Below, piece after piece: positions 32,633-40,659 of a stretch of DNA of 64,000 nucleotides; within the stretch, counting starts at the first letter, position 1; each line of letters opens with the position of its first letter. The notes under the pieces were generated by a model. It was not told the origin of the DNA. It did not search any database and was given only the letters and a program-made list of their open reading frames with translations. The position numbers and the translations under genes were made by a program. This DNA comes from Ferdinandcohnia sp036962705 (lineage in GTDB: Bacteria; Bacillota; Bacilli; Bacillales; Bacillaceae_L), in contig NZ_JBALOQ010000011.1 of NCBI RefSeq assembly GCF_036962705.1, positions 1 through 64,000 on the forward strand, read 5' to 3'.

Positions 32633-33463
32633 TTATTTTTTACGTCGACGTACAATAAATTTATCTGATTTGTTTTTCTTCTTACGAGTCTTGAATCCAA
32701 GAGTTGGTTTGCCCCATGGAGTCATAGGAGACTTACGTCCGATAGGTGCTTTACCTTCACCACCACCGTGTGGGTGATCGTTAGGGTTCATAACAGATCC
32801 ACGAACTGTAGGACGTTTACCTAACCAGCGTGAACGACCTGCTTTACCAATGGTAACAAGTTCGTGTTGTTCGTTACCAACTTGACCTATAGTAGCGCGG
32901 CAAGTAGCTAGGATCATGCGAACTTCACCTGAATTTAAACGAACAAGAACGTATTTACCTTCTTTACCAAGTACTTGTGCAGAAGTACCAGCTGAACGAA
33001 TTAACTGACCACCTTTACCAGGTTTTAATTCGATGTTGTGTACTACTGTACCTACTGGAATGTTCGCTAATGGAAGTGCGTTACCTAGTTTAATATCAGC
33101 TTCAGGACCTGATACTACCTCCATACCTACTTTTAGGTTCTTAGGAGCTAGAATGTAACGTTTTTCTCCATCAACATAGTTAATTAATGCAATATTTGCT
33201 GAACGGTTTGGATCATACTCGATTGTAGCAACGCGTCCTGGTATACCATCTTTTTCACGTTTGAAGTCAATTACACGGTATTGACGTTTGTGACCGCCAG
33301 CTTGATGACGTACAGTTATTTTACCTTGGTTATTACGACCACCTTTTCTGTGTATAGGCGCTAGTAATGACTTTTCTGGTCTGTCAGTTGTGATTTCAGC
33401 GAAATCTAGACTTGTCATTCCACGACGACCATTAGAGGTTGGTTTGTAATGTTTAATCGCCAT
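32633..33463 (-). CDS. rplB: ribosomal protein L2
   Basis: Peptidyl-transferase-centre protein, 276 residues, with the conserved GSVMNPNDHPHGGGEGKAP whose His is near the active site. Confidence 0.98.
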   Translation of the reverse strand: MAIKHYKPTSNGRRGMTSLDFAEITTDRPEKSLLAPIHRKGGRNNQGKITVRHQAGGHKRQYRVIDFKREKDGIPGRVATIEYDPNRSANIALINYVDGEKRYILAPKNLKVGMEVVSGPEADIKLGNALPLANIPVGTVVHNIELKPGKGGQLIRSAGTSAQVLGKEGKYVLVRLNSGEVRMILATCRATIGQVGNEQHELVTIGKAGRSRWLGKRPTVRGSVMNPNDHPHGGGEGKAPIGRKSPMTPWGKPTLGFKTRKKKNKSDKFIVRRRKK

Positions 33464-33489
33464 CTCTATTTCCCTCCTTCTCTATAAAA

Positions 33490-33777
33490 TTAGACTTCAA
33501 AGAATTCGATTTCTTTGCTGTCTTCAGTTAGTTTAACGATTGCTTTTCTGCGACGATTTGTGTATCCACTGTAACGTCCTACACGTTTGAACTTACCTTT
33601 GTAGTTCATAATGTTAACTTTTTCAACCTTCACACCAAAGATCTGCTCAATAGCATCTTTCACTTCAGTTTTATTAGATTTCACGTCAACTTCAAAAGTG
33701 TATTTTTTTTCAGCCATTAGGTCTGATGAACGTTCAGTAATAACGGGGCTCTTAATAATATCACGAGGATCTTTCAT
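33490..33777 (-). CDS. rplW: ribosomal protein L23
   Basis: Tunnel-exit protein and docking site for trigger factor and SRP, 95 residues, MKDPRDIIKSPVITERSSDL. ATG overlaps the rplD stop by one base. Confidence 0.98.
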   Translation of the reverse strand: MKDPRDIIKSPVITERSSDLMAEKKYTFEVDVKSNKTEVKDAIEQIFGVKVEKVNIMNYKGKFKRVGRYSGYTNRRRKAIVKLTEDSKEIEFFEV

Positions 33778-34400
33778 TATGCGAGCACCTCCTCTACTTT
33801 TTCCACCGCAGCTTTAGTAATCACAAGCTTATCATGGTTAAGAACATCAAGAACACTTACTCCATTTGCAGCAACAACAGTTACTCCAGGAATATTACGA
33901 GCTGAAAGTTCAACTGCTTCATTTACGTCTGCAGTTACGATTAACGCTTTACGATCCACGTTTAATCCTTTCAGTACCGCAACCATGTCTTTTGTTTTAG
34001 GAGTATCTAACACTAGATTTTCTAATACTAGAATATTTTCCTCTAATACCTTAGTTGATAATGCTGATTTGATTGCTAAACGGCGTACTTTTTTAGGTAA
34101 TTTGTAGCTGTAGCTTCTTGGAGTTGGACCAAATACTGTTCCACCGCCACGCCATTGTGGTGAACGAATTGAACCTTGACGAGCACGACCAGTACCCTTT
34201 TGACGCCACGGTTTACGTCCTCCGCCTGCTACTTCAGAACGAATTTTAGTTTTGTGAGTTCCTTGACGTAAGGAAGCTCTCTGCATGATTACTGCATCGA
34301 ATAATACTTGTTGATTTGGCTCAACACCGAATACAGACTCATTTAATTCGATTTCTCCAACAGTTGAACCTGTTTGGTTATACAATGATACTTTAGGCAT
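33777..34400 (-). CDS. rplD: ribosomal protein L4
   Basis: Tunnel-constriction protein, 207 residues. The extended loop KPWRQKGTGRARQGSIRSPQ is wild type at the sites where macrolide-resistance changes occur. Confidence 0.98.
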   Translation of the reverse strand: MPKVSLYNQTGSTVGEIELNESVFGVEPNQQVLFDAVIMQRASLRQGTHKTKIRSEVAGGGRKPWRQKGTGRARQGSIRSPQWRGGGTVFGPTPRSYSYKLPKKVRRLAIKSALSTKVLEENILVLENLVLDTPKTKDMVAVLKGLNVDRKALIVTADVNEAVELSARNIPGVTVVAANGVSVLDVLNHDKLVITKAAVEKVEEVLA

Positions 34401-34425
34401 TCAAATGTCCTCCTTTCCTAGTAAG

Positions 34426-35055
34426 TTACTTTACTTTAACAGCACTTTTTACTGTAATAACAGATTTTCTCGGACCAGGTACATTACCTTTTACTAGAAG
34501 AAGATTACGTTCTGTATCTACTTTCACGATCTCTAAGTTTTGTACTGTGATACGTTCTCCACCCATACGACCAGGTAGAAGTTTGTTTTTGAATACACGG
34601 TTTGGAGCTACAGGTCCCATAGAACCAGGACGACGGTGATAACGTGAACCGTGAGACATAGGTCCGCGAGATTGTCCGTGGCGCTTAATTGCACCTTGGA
34701 ATCCTTTACCTTTTGATTTTCCAGTTACATCTACGATATCTCCTTCAGCGAAGATATCAACTTTGACTTCCTGACCAACTTCATACACATCTAAGTTTAC
34801 TCCGCGTAATTCGCGAACGAAGCGCTTAGGTGCAGTGTTTGCTTTTGATGCATGACCCTTTTCAGGTTTGTTTGCAAGCTTTTCTCTCTTGTCTTCGAAA
34901 CCGATTTGAACAGCTTCATATCCATCAGTTTCAACTGATTTTTTTTGAAGAACTACGTTCGGAGCAGCTTCGATTACTGTTACAGGAATAAGCTCACCGT
35001 TACCTACGAACACTTGAGTCATACCAACTTTTCTTCCTAAGATTCCTTTGGTCAT
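34426..35055 (-). CDS. rplC: ribosomal protein L3
   Basis: 50S protein that extends to the peptidyl-transferase centre, 209 residues, MTKGILGRKVGMTQVFVGNG, with the GFQGAIKRHGQSRGPMSHGS loop. Confidence 0.98.
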   Translation of the reverse strand: MTKGILGRKVGMTQVFVGNGELIPVTVIEAAPNVVLQKKSVETDGYEAVQIGFEDKREKLANKPEKGHASKANTAPKRFVRELRGVNLDVYEVGQEVKVDIFAEGDIVDVTGKSKGKGFQGAIKRHGQSRGPMSHGSRYHRRPGSMGPVAPNRVFKNKLLPGRMGGERITVQNLEIVKVDTERNLLLVKGNVPGPRKSVITVKSAVKVK

Positions 35056-35099
35056 TAGTCACACCTCCTATAATATTTACAATTTATTTCATTTTAAAA

Positions 35100-35408
35100 T
35101 TAAAGTTTTATTTCAATGTCAACACCAGATGGTAGATCTAAACGCATTAATGAATCAACAGTTTGTGGTGTTGGGTTAATGATATCGATTAAGCGTTTGT
35201 GTGTACGCATTTCAAATTGTTCACGAGAGTCCTTGTATTTGTGTACAGCACGAAGAATCGTATATACAGACTTCTCAGTTGGAAGTGGGATTGGACCAGA
35301 AACTGCCGCCCCAGATCGTTTTGCTGTCTCTACGATTTTCTCTGCAGATTGATCAAGAATTCTGTGATCATATGCTTTTAAACGAATACGAATTTTTTGT
35401 TTTGCCAT
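35100..35408 (-). CDS. rpsJ: ribosomal protein S10 / NusE
   Basis: First gene of the S10-spc-alpha operon; also acts as NusE in antitermination. 102 residues from the ATG at 35408 (MAKQKIRIRLKAYDHRILDQ), preceded by AAAGGAGGG. The frame is open for 39 more codons into the leader, but those residues are not part of S10. Confidence 0.97.
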   Translation of the reverse strand: MAKQKIRIRLKAYDHRILDQSAEKIVETAKRSGAAVSGPIPLPTEKSVYTILRAVHKYKDSREQFEMRTHKRLIDIINPTPQTVDSLMRLDLPSGVDIEIKL

Positions 35409-35540
35409 TACTTTCCCTCCTTTTTCGCCTACTTTTAAAATAGACCTTCTCCGTGGAAATTTCCTTACACGCGCCATGGCAAAGCGGCCGGGTGTATCAG
35501 CAACCTTCCACATCATCGCAGTCAAAGACCAACATTGTCT
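35409..35540 (-). promoter_or_regulatory. S10 operon leader
   Basis: About 130 transcribed bases lie between the proximal promoter and rpsJ. The segment is more G+C-rich than the promoter region and contains GGCCGCTTTGCCATGGC and GGAAATTTCCAC, which can form short hairpins. No T-run follows, so it is not an obvious attenuator. It is in frame with rpsJ throughout. Confidence 0.4.
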
Positions 35541-35569
35541 ATTATATAGAAATCAAATACGAAATGCAA
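35541..35569 (-). promoter_or_regulatory. S10 operon promoter, proximal
   Basis: On the minus strand TTGCAT (35564-35569) and a perfect TATAAT (35541-35546), spacing 17. It drives the run of genes from rpsJ to rplQ. Confidence 0.75.
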
Positions 35570-35609
35570 CATAATTCTTCGTTTTATGCATGTCCTTCGC
35601 ACTTTTTCA

Positions 35610-35638
35610 ATTATACACACCATGAATGCACATTTCAA
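35610..35638 (-). promoter_or_regulatory. S10 operon promoter, distal
   Basis: On the minus strand TTGAAA (35633-35638) and TATAAT (35610-35615), spacing 17, with TGTG just before the -10. It lies 69 bases upstream of the proximal promoter, giving a tandem arrangement. Confidence 0.7.
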
Positions 35639-35717
35639 CAAAAGAACCAATATATTTTTGCGTTAGATTTTGGAAATGAATTGTCCTTCTTACATATAGA
35701 AGAAACTGTACAAAAAA

Positions 35718-35738
35718 ACAGGCGGATCGCCCGCCTGT
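35718..35738 (-). terminator. terminator of the str operon (after tuf)
   Basis: Perfect stem ACAGGCGG (35718-35725) and CCGCCTGT (35731-35738), followed on the minus strand by TTTTTTTG. It separates tuf from the S10 promoters. Confidence 0.92.
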
Positions 35739-35757
35739 TTTTAAAGATCTATTGTTA

Positions 35758-36948
35758 TTACTCAGTGATTGTAGCAACAACGCCAGCGCCTACTGTACGT
35801 CCACCTTCACGAATTGAGAACTTAGTTCCTTCTTCGATTGCAACTGGAGCGATAAGCTCAACAGTCATTTCGATGTTGTCACCAGGCATTACCATTTCTA
35901 CTCCTTCTGGAAGGTTACAAATTCCAGTTACATCAGTTGTACGGAAGTAGAATTGTGGGCGGTAATTTGAGAAGAATGGAGTGTGACGTCCACCTTCTTC
36001 TTTTGATAAAACGTAAACTTCAGCTTTAAACTTTGTGTGTTGCTTGATTGTACCTGGCTTAGCAAGTACTTGACCACGTTGGATGTCTTCACGTGAAACA
36101 CCACGAAGTAGTGCACCAATGTTGTCACCAGCTTCAGCAAAATCAAGAAGCTTACGGAACATTTCAACACCTGTTACAGTAGTTGATTTTGGTTCTTCAG
36201 TTAAACCAATGATTTCAACAACCTCACCAACTTTAACTTGTCCACGCTCAACACGACCTGTAGCAACTGTACCACGACCTGTAATTGAGAATACGTCCTC
36301 AACTGGCATCATGAATGGTTTTTCAGTGTCGCGTGCAGGAGTTGGAACGTACTCATCTACAGCAGCCATTAATTCAAGAACTTTTTCTTCCCACTCAGCT
36401 TCACCTTCTAGAGCTTTAAGAGCAGAACCTTTGATTACTGGTACATCGTCACCAGGGAATTCGTATTCAGAAAGAAGGTCACGAACTTCCATTTCTACTA
36501 ATTCTAATAATTCTTCGTCGTCTACCATGTCACATTTGTTCATGAATACAACTAGGTAAGGAACACCTACTTGACGAGAAAGAAGGATGTGCTCACGAGT
36601 TTGTGGCATTGGGCCATCAGCAGCAGATACTACTAAGATACCACCGTCCATTTGAGCAGCACCAGTGATCATGTTCTTAACGTAGTCAGCATGTCCTGGG
36701 CAGTCAACGTGTGCATAGTGACGGTTGTCAGTTTCGTACTCAACGTGTGAAGTTGAGATTGTGATTCCACGCTCACGCTCTTCAGGCGCACCATCAATTT
36801 GGTCATAGCCCATTGCTGCACCTTTACCGCTTCTTTTAGCAAGAACAGTAGTGATAGCAGCTGTTAAAGTAGTTTTACCATGGTCAACGTGTCCAATTGT
36901 ACCAATATTAGCATGTGGTTTCGAACGGTCAAATTTCTCTTTTCCCAT
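35758..36948 (-). CDS. tufA: elongation factor Tu
   Basis: GTPase that delivers aminoacyl-tRNA, 396 residues. G1 GHVDHGKT, G2 region with GITIST, DCPGHADY (G3) and NKCD (G4) are intact. Own promoter directly after fusA plus read-through from the str operon. One copy in the window. Confidence 0.98.
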   Translation of the reverse strand: MGKEKFDRSKPHANIGTIGHVDHGKTTLTAAITTVLAKRSGKGAAMGYDQIDGAPEERERGITISTSHVEYETDNRHYAHVDCPGHADYVKNMITGAAQMDGGILVVSAADGPMPQTREHILLSRQVGVPYLVVFMNKCDMVDDEELLELVEMEVRDLLSEYEFPGDDVPVIKGSALKALEGEAEWEEKVLELMAAVDEYVPTPARDTEKPFMMPVEDVFSITGRGTVATGRVERGQVKVGEVVEIIGLTEEPKSTTVTGVEMFRKLLDFAEAGDNIGALLRGVSREDIQRGQVLAKPGTIKQHTKFKAEVYVLSKEEGGRHTPFFSNYRPQFYFRTTDVTGICNLPEGVEMVMPGDNIEMTVELIAPVAIEEGTKFSIREGGRTVGAGVVATITE

Positions 36949-37001
36949 TTGAAAAGCCTCCTTAAGTATTTGTTATTTTATATTTTTAAGTATGATATCC
37001 C

Positions 37002-37025
37002 GAAAGTGGGGTCGTCCCCACTTTC
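37002..37025 (-). other. strong hairpin in the tuf leader
   Basis: Perfect 10-bp stem GAAAGTGGGG and CCCCACTTTC around a four-base loop, between the tuf promoter and tufA. No T-run follows, so it is not a simple terminator. It could stabilise the 5' end of the abundant tuf mRNA or mark a processing site. Confidence 0.6.
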
Positions 37026-37041
37026 AAGGCCTACATAAGTA

Positions 37042-37070
37042 GTTATACTTGATGTAAAGGTGAAAATCAA
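37042..37070 (-). promoter_or_regulatory. sigma-A promoter of tufA
   Basis: On the minus strand TTGATT (37065-37070) and TATAAC (37042-37047), spacing 17. The -35 abuts the fusA stop codon. A separate tuf promoter is expected in Bacillus. Confidence 0.6.
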
Positions 37071-39149
37071 TTATTCGCCTTTATTTTTTTTGATAATTTC
37101 TTCAGAAATTGATTTTGGAACTTCTTCATAGTGATCGAAGTGCATTGTGAATACCCCACGACCTTGTGTGTTAGAACGTAAAGAAGTAGCATAACCAAAC
37201 ATTTCAGATAGTGGAACCATCGAACGTACTACTTGTGCATTACCACGAGCATCCATACCTTCAACGCGTCCACGACGAGAAGTGATACCACCCATAATGT
37301 CGCCCATGTATTCTTCAGGAATAACAACTTCAACCTTCATTACAGGCTCAAGGATAACTGGTTGACATTTTGATGCTGCGTTTTTAAGTGCCATAGAAGC
37401 GGCAATCTTAAACGCCATTTCACTTGAGTCAACATCATGGTATGAACCATCATATAGTCTTGCTTTGATGTCAACTAATGGATAGCCAGCTAAAACCCCT
37501 CTATCAAGAGCGTCTTCTAGACCAGCTTGTACAGCAGGAATGTATTCACGTGGAACTACCCCACCAACAATCCCGTTTTCGAATTCGAAGCCTTTTCCTT
37601 CTTCGTTTGGTGAGAATTCGATCCAAACGTGTCCGTATTGTCCGCGTCCACCAGATTGACGAGCGAATTTACCTTCAACCTGTGCAGATTGGCGGAAAGT
37701 TTCACGGTACGCAACTTGTGGAGCACCAACATTTGCTTCTACTTTGAACTCACGTTTCATACGATCTACTAGGACGTCTAAGTGTAACTCACCCATACCA
37801 GCAATAATCGTTTGACCTGTTTCTGGGTCAGTGTGCGCTCTGAATGTTGGATCTTCTTCTTGAAGCTTTTGTAAAGCTGTAGACATTTTGTCTTGGTCAG
37901 CTTTTGATTTAGGCTCAACAGAAAGTTGAATAACTGGCTCTGGGAATGTCATGGATTCAAGAATTACATTATCTTTTTCATCACATAAAGTATCACCAGT
38001 TGCCGTATCTTTCAATCCAACAGCCGCAGCGATGTCACCGGCATATACAGTTGAGATTTCCTCACGGTGGTTCGCATGCATTTGAAGGATACGTCCAATA
38101 CGCTCACGCTTTCCTTTAGTTGAGTTTTTCACGTATGATCCAGAATTTAATGTCCCTGAATATACACGGAAGAATGTTAATTTACCAACATAAGGATCTG
38201 TCATTACTTTAAACGCAAGAGCTGAAAACGGCTCGCTGTCGTCTGAATGACGTTCGATATCTTCTCCTGTATCTGCATCATGACCAGCAATTGATGCAAC
38301 ATCTGTTGGAGCTGGAAGATAGTCGATAACGGCATCAAGCATTTTTTGAACACCTTTGTTCTTGAATGCAGTACCGCACATTACAGGGTAGAATTCTACC
38401 TTAAGTGTAGCTGTACGAATTGCTTTTTTTAATTCCTCGTTAGAGATTTCTTCTCCACCAAGGTATCTTTCCATCAAGTCTTCATCTAATTCCGCTACAG
38501 CTTCTACAAGCTTTTCACGGTATTCATTTGCTTGGTCTTGATATTCTTCAGGAATTTCTCCCACTTCAACATCAGTTCCTAAGTCATTACCATAGAATGT
38601 TGCATTCATTTCAACGAGGTCAATAATACCTCGGAATTGATCTTCCGCACCAATTGGTAGTTGAATTGGGTGTGCATTCGCTTGCAAGCGGTCATGAAGT
38701 GTACCAACGGAATATAAGAAGTCAGCACCAATCTTGTCCATTTTGTTTACGAATACAGCTCGTGGAACTCCATAAGTTGTAGCTTGTCGCCAAACTGTTT
38801 CAGTTTGTGGCTCAACTCCAGATTGTGCATCTAGAACAGTTACAGCACCATCTAGAACACGAAGTGAACGTTCAACTTCAACTGTGAAGTCTACGTGTCC
38901 TGGTGTGTCAATGATGTTAACGCGGTGTTCCTTCCATGACGCAGTTGTTGCAGCAGAAGTAATCGTGATACCACGCTCTTGTTCTTGCTCCATCCAGTCC
39001 ATTTGTGACGCACCCTCGTGAGTTTCACCGAGTTTGTGAATTTTACCAGTGTAATAAAGGATACGCTCAGTAGTTGTTGTTTTACCAGCATCGATGTGAG
39101 CCATGATACCGATATTACGAGTCTTTTCTAAGGAGAACTCTCTTGCCAT
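37071..39149 (-). CDS. fusA: elongation factor G
   Basis: Translocation GTPase, 692 residues. AHIDAGKTTT (G1), DTPGHVDFT (G3) and NKMDKIGADF (G4) are intact; domain IV carries the GGVVPREYIPAV segment. Third gene of the rpsL-rpsG-fusA-tufA unit. Confidence 0.98.
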   Translation of the reverse strand: MAREFSLEKTRNIGIMAHIDAGKTTTTERILYYTGKIHKLGETHEGASQMDWMEQEQERGITITSAATTASWKEHRVNIIDTPGHVDFTVEVERSLRVLDGAVTVLDAQSGVEPQTETVWRQATTYGVPRAVFVNKMDKIGADFLYSVGTLHDRLQANAHPIQLPIGAEDQFRGIIDLVEMNATFYGNDLGTDVEVGEIPEEYQDQANEYREKLVEAVAELDEDLMERYLGGEEISNEELKKAIRTATLKVEFYPVMCGTAFKNKGVQKMLDAVIDYLPAPTDVASIAGHDADTGEDIERHSDDSEPFSALAFKVMTDPYVGKLTFFRVYSGTLNSGSYVKNSTKGKRERIGRILQMHANHREEISTVYAGDIAAAVGLKDTATGDTLCDEKDNVILESMTFPEPVIQLSVEPKSKADQDKMSTALQKLQEEDPTFRAHTDPETGQTIIAGMGELHLDVLVDRMKREFKVEANVGAPQVAYRETFRQSAQVEGKFARQSGGRGQYGHVWIEFSPNEEGKGFEFENGIVGGVVPREYIPAVQAGLEDALDRGVLAGYPLVDIKARLYDGSYHDVDSSEMAFKIAASMALKNAASKCQPVILEPVMKVEVVIPEEYMGDIMGGITSRRGRVEGMDARGNAQVVRSMVPLSEMFGYATSLRSNTQGRGVFTMHFDHYEEVPKSISEEIIKKNKGE

Positions 39150-39199
39150 TCGGGTCTTTCTCCTTCCTATGAGTAAGTATGATTTTTATTGTAGTAATG

Positions 39200-39224
39200 G
39201 CTCTGTTAATCTACTTAACAGAGC
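39200..39224 (-). other. intercistronic hairpin between rpsG and fusA
   Basis: Perfect 10-bp stem GCTCTGTTAA (39200-39209) and TTAACAGAGC (39215-39224) with a five-base loop, seven bases past the rpsG stop codon. No T-run on the minus strand. Candidate mRNA stability or processing element. Confidence 0.6.
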
Positions 39225-39231
39225 TCTTATT

Positions 39232-39702
39232 TTACCAACGGTAGTGAGCAAATGCTTTGTTTGCTTCTGCCATTTTGTGAGTATCTTCACGCTTTTTAAC
39301 AGATGCACCAGAGTTATTAGCTGCATCTAGGATTTCGTTAGCTAAACGCTCTTCCATCGTTTTTTCACCACGAAGACGAGAATAGTTTACTAACCAACGT
39401 AAACCTAAAGTAGTACGACGGTCTGGGCGAACTTCAACAGGAACTTGATAGTTTGCACCACCTACACGACGTGCTTTTACTTCTAGGACAGGCATGATGT
39501 TTTTGATTGCTTGTTCAAACACTTCCATCGCATCTTTACCTGAACGTTGTTGAACTAATTCAAACGCATTATATAAAATCGCTTGAGATTTACCTCTTTT
39601 TCCATCAACCATCATTTTGTTGATTAAACGAGTCACAAGCTTTGAATTGTAAATCGGATCTGGTAATACATCTCTTTTAGCAACAGGTCCTTTACGAGGC
39701 AT
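39232..39702 (-). CDS. rpsG: ribosomal protein S7
   Basis: 30S head assembly protein, 156 residues, MPRKGPVAKRDVLPDPIYNS to NKAFAHYRW. Confidence 0.98.
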   Translation of the reverse strand: MPRKGPVAKRDVLPDPIYNSKLVTRLINKMMVDGKRGKSQAILYNAFELVQQRSGKDAMEVFEQAIKNIMPVLEVKARRVGGANYQVPVEVRPDRRTTLGLRWLVNYSRLRGEKTMEERLANEILDAANNSGASVKKREDTHKMAEANKAFAHYRW

Positions 39703-39740
39703 TGATATTTCCTCCTTTCAGTCTTAAATATGTTAGTCTA

Positions 39741-40163
39741 TTATTTCTTAGCTGCTTTTGGTCTCTTAGTACCGTATTTAGAACGACTTTGCGCACGGTT
39801 AGTAACACCAGCAGTATCAAGCGCACCACGAACGATGTGATAACGTACCCCTGGTAAGTCCTTAACACGTCCACCACGAATCAGTACAACACTGTGCTCT
39901 TGTAAGTTGTGACCAATTCCTGGGATGTAAGCAGTAACCTCAATTCCGTTTGTTAAACGTACACGAGCATACTTACGAAGCGCTGAGTTCGGCTTCTTAG
40001 GAGTCATAGTACCAACACGAGTACAAACACCACGCTTTTGAGGTGAAGTAGTATTAGTTTGTGACTTTTTGAAGCTGTTATAACCTTTATTTAACGCTGG
40101 AGAGTCTGAATTTTGAACTTTAGATTCACGACCCTTACGAATTAATTGGTTAATTGTAGGCAT
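39741..40163 (-). CDS. rpsL: ribosomal protein S12
   Basis: Decoding-centre protein, 140 residues from the ATG at 40163 (MPTINQLIRKGRES). The streptomycin-related sites TPKKPNSALRK and GRVKDLPG carry the wild-type lysines, so no ribosomal streptomycin resistance is predicted from S12. Confidence 0.97.
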   Translation of the reverse strand: MPTINQLIRKGRESKVQNSDSPALNKGYNSFKKSQTNTTSPQKRGVCTRVGTMTPKKPNSALRKYARVRLTNGIEVTAYIPGIGHNLQEHSVVLIRGGRVKDLPGVRYHIVRGALDTAGVTNRAQSRSKYGTKRPKAAKK

Positions 40164-40269
40164 TATTTGTTTCCTCCCTTCTATTTTCGTCAAGACCACA
40201 TATCCAGGTGGTTCATTTTTTTACAAAAAACAACGTCTTTGTAGAATCTTTTCTCCACAAAAACAGTTT

Positions 40270-40518
40270 TTAATTAATAATCGCCACAGCAGAAGCTCCT
40301 ACTTCGATTCCACAAGCCTTCCCAAGCTTCTTCATCGAATCTACCTTTGATATCGGAATATGTTGTTCCTCAGCCAGTTGTAATACTTTGTTGATTACAC
40401 GGCGATCGGCATCTTCTGCCACAACAATCTCTGATACTTCATCGGCTTGTATTGCTTTTACTGCTTGCTTTGTACCAATGATAATCTTCTTTGCCTGTGA
40501 TACTTTTTCATAAGACAT
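40270..40518 (-). CDS. rplGB: L7Ae-family K-turn-binding ribosomal protein
   Basis: 82-residue L7Ae/L30e-fold protein (YbxF type) from the ATG at 40518, with TTTGGAGG upstream. In B. subtilis YbxF binds K-turn RNA. Contains VKAIQADEVSEIVVAEDAD and the RNA-binding GKACGIEVGASAVAI. First gene behind the str promoter; the frame open to 40572 would start within the promoter. Confidence 0.95.
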   Translation of the reverse strand: MSYEKVSQAKKIIIGTKQAVKAIQADEVSEIVVAEDADRRVINKVLQLAEEQHIPISKVDSMKKLGKACGIEVGASAVAIIN

Positions 40519-40562
40519 ATAATATATCCTCCAAAGTAACAGGTTTAAGGAGCACCTTAGAT

Positions 40563-40591
40563 ATATTAACACCCTAAGAGAAGGATGTCAA
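40563..40591 (-). promoter_or_regulatory. sigma-A promoter of the str operon
   Basis: On the minus strand TTGACA (40586-40591) and TAATAT (40563-40568), spacing 17, between rpoC and rplGB. No terminator is obvious after rpoC, so read-through from rpoBC is also likely. Confidence 0.75.
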
Positions 40592-40659
40592 CTACAAGTA
40601 AATAAAAATTATTTTGCTCGTAGTAGACATCCAATATCTTAGATATGCTCTTCTAACCT

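Noticed and set aside
35453..35950. 165-codon plus-strand frame across the S10 promoters and tuf end
   Set aside because: Runs through two promoters, a terminator and tufA on the opposite strand; no ribosome site.
36083..36559. 158-codon frame antisense to tufA
   Set aside because: Typical shadow of a highly biased coding sequence.
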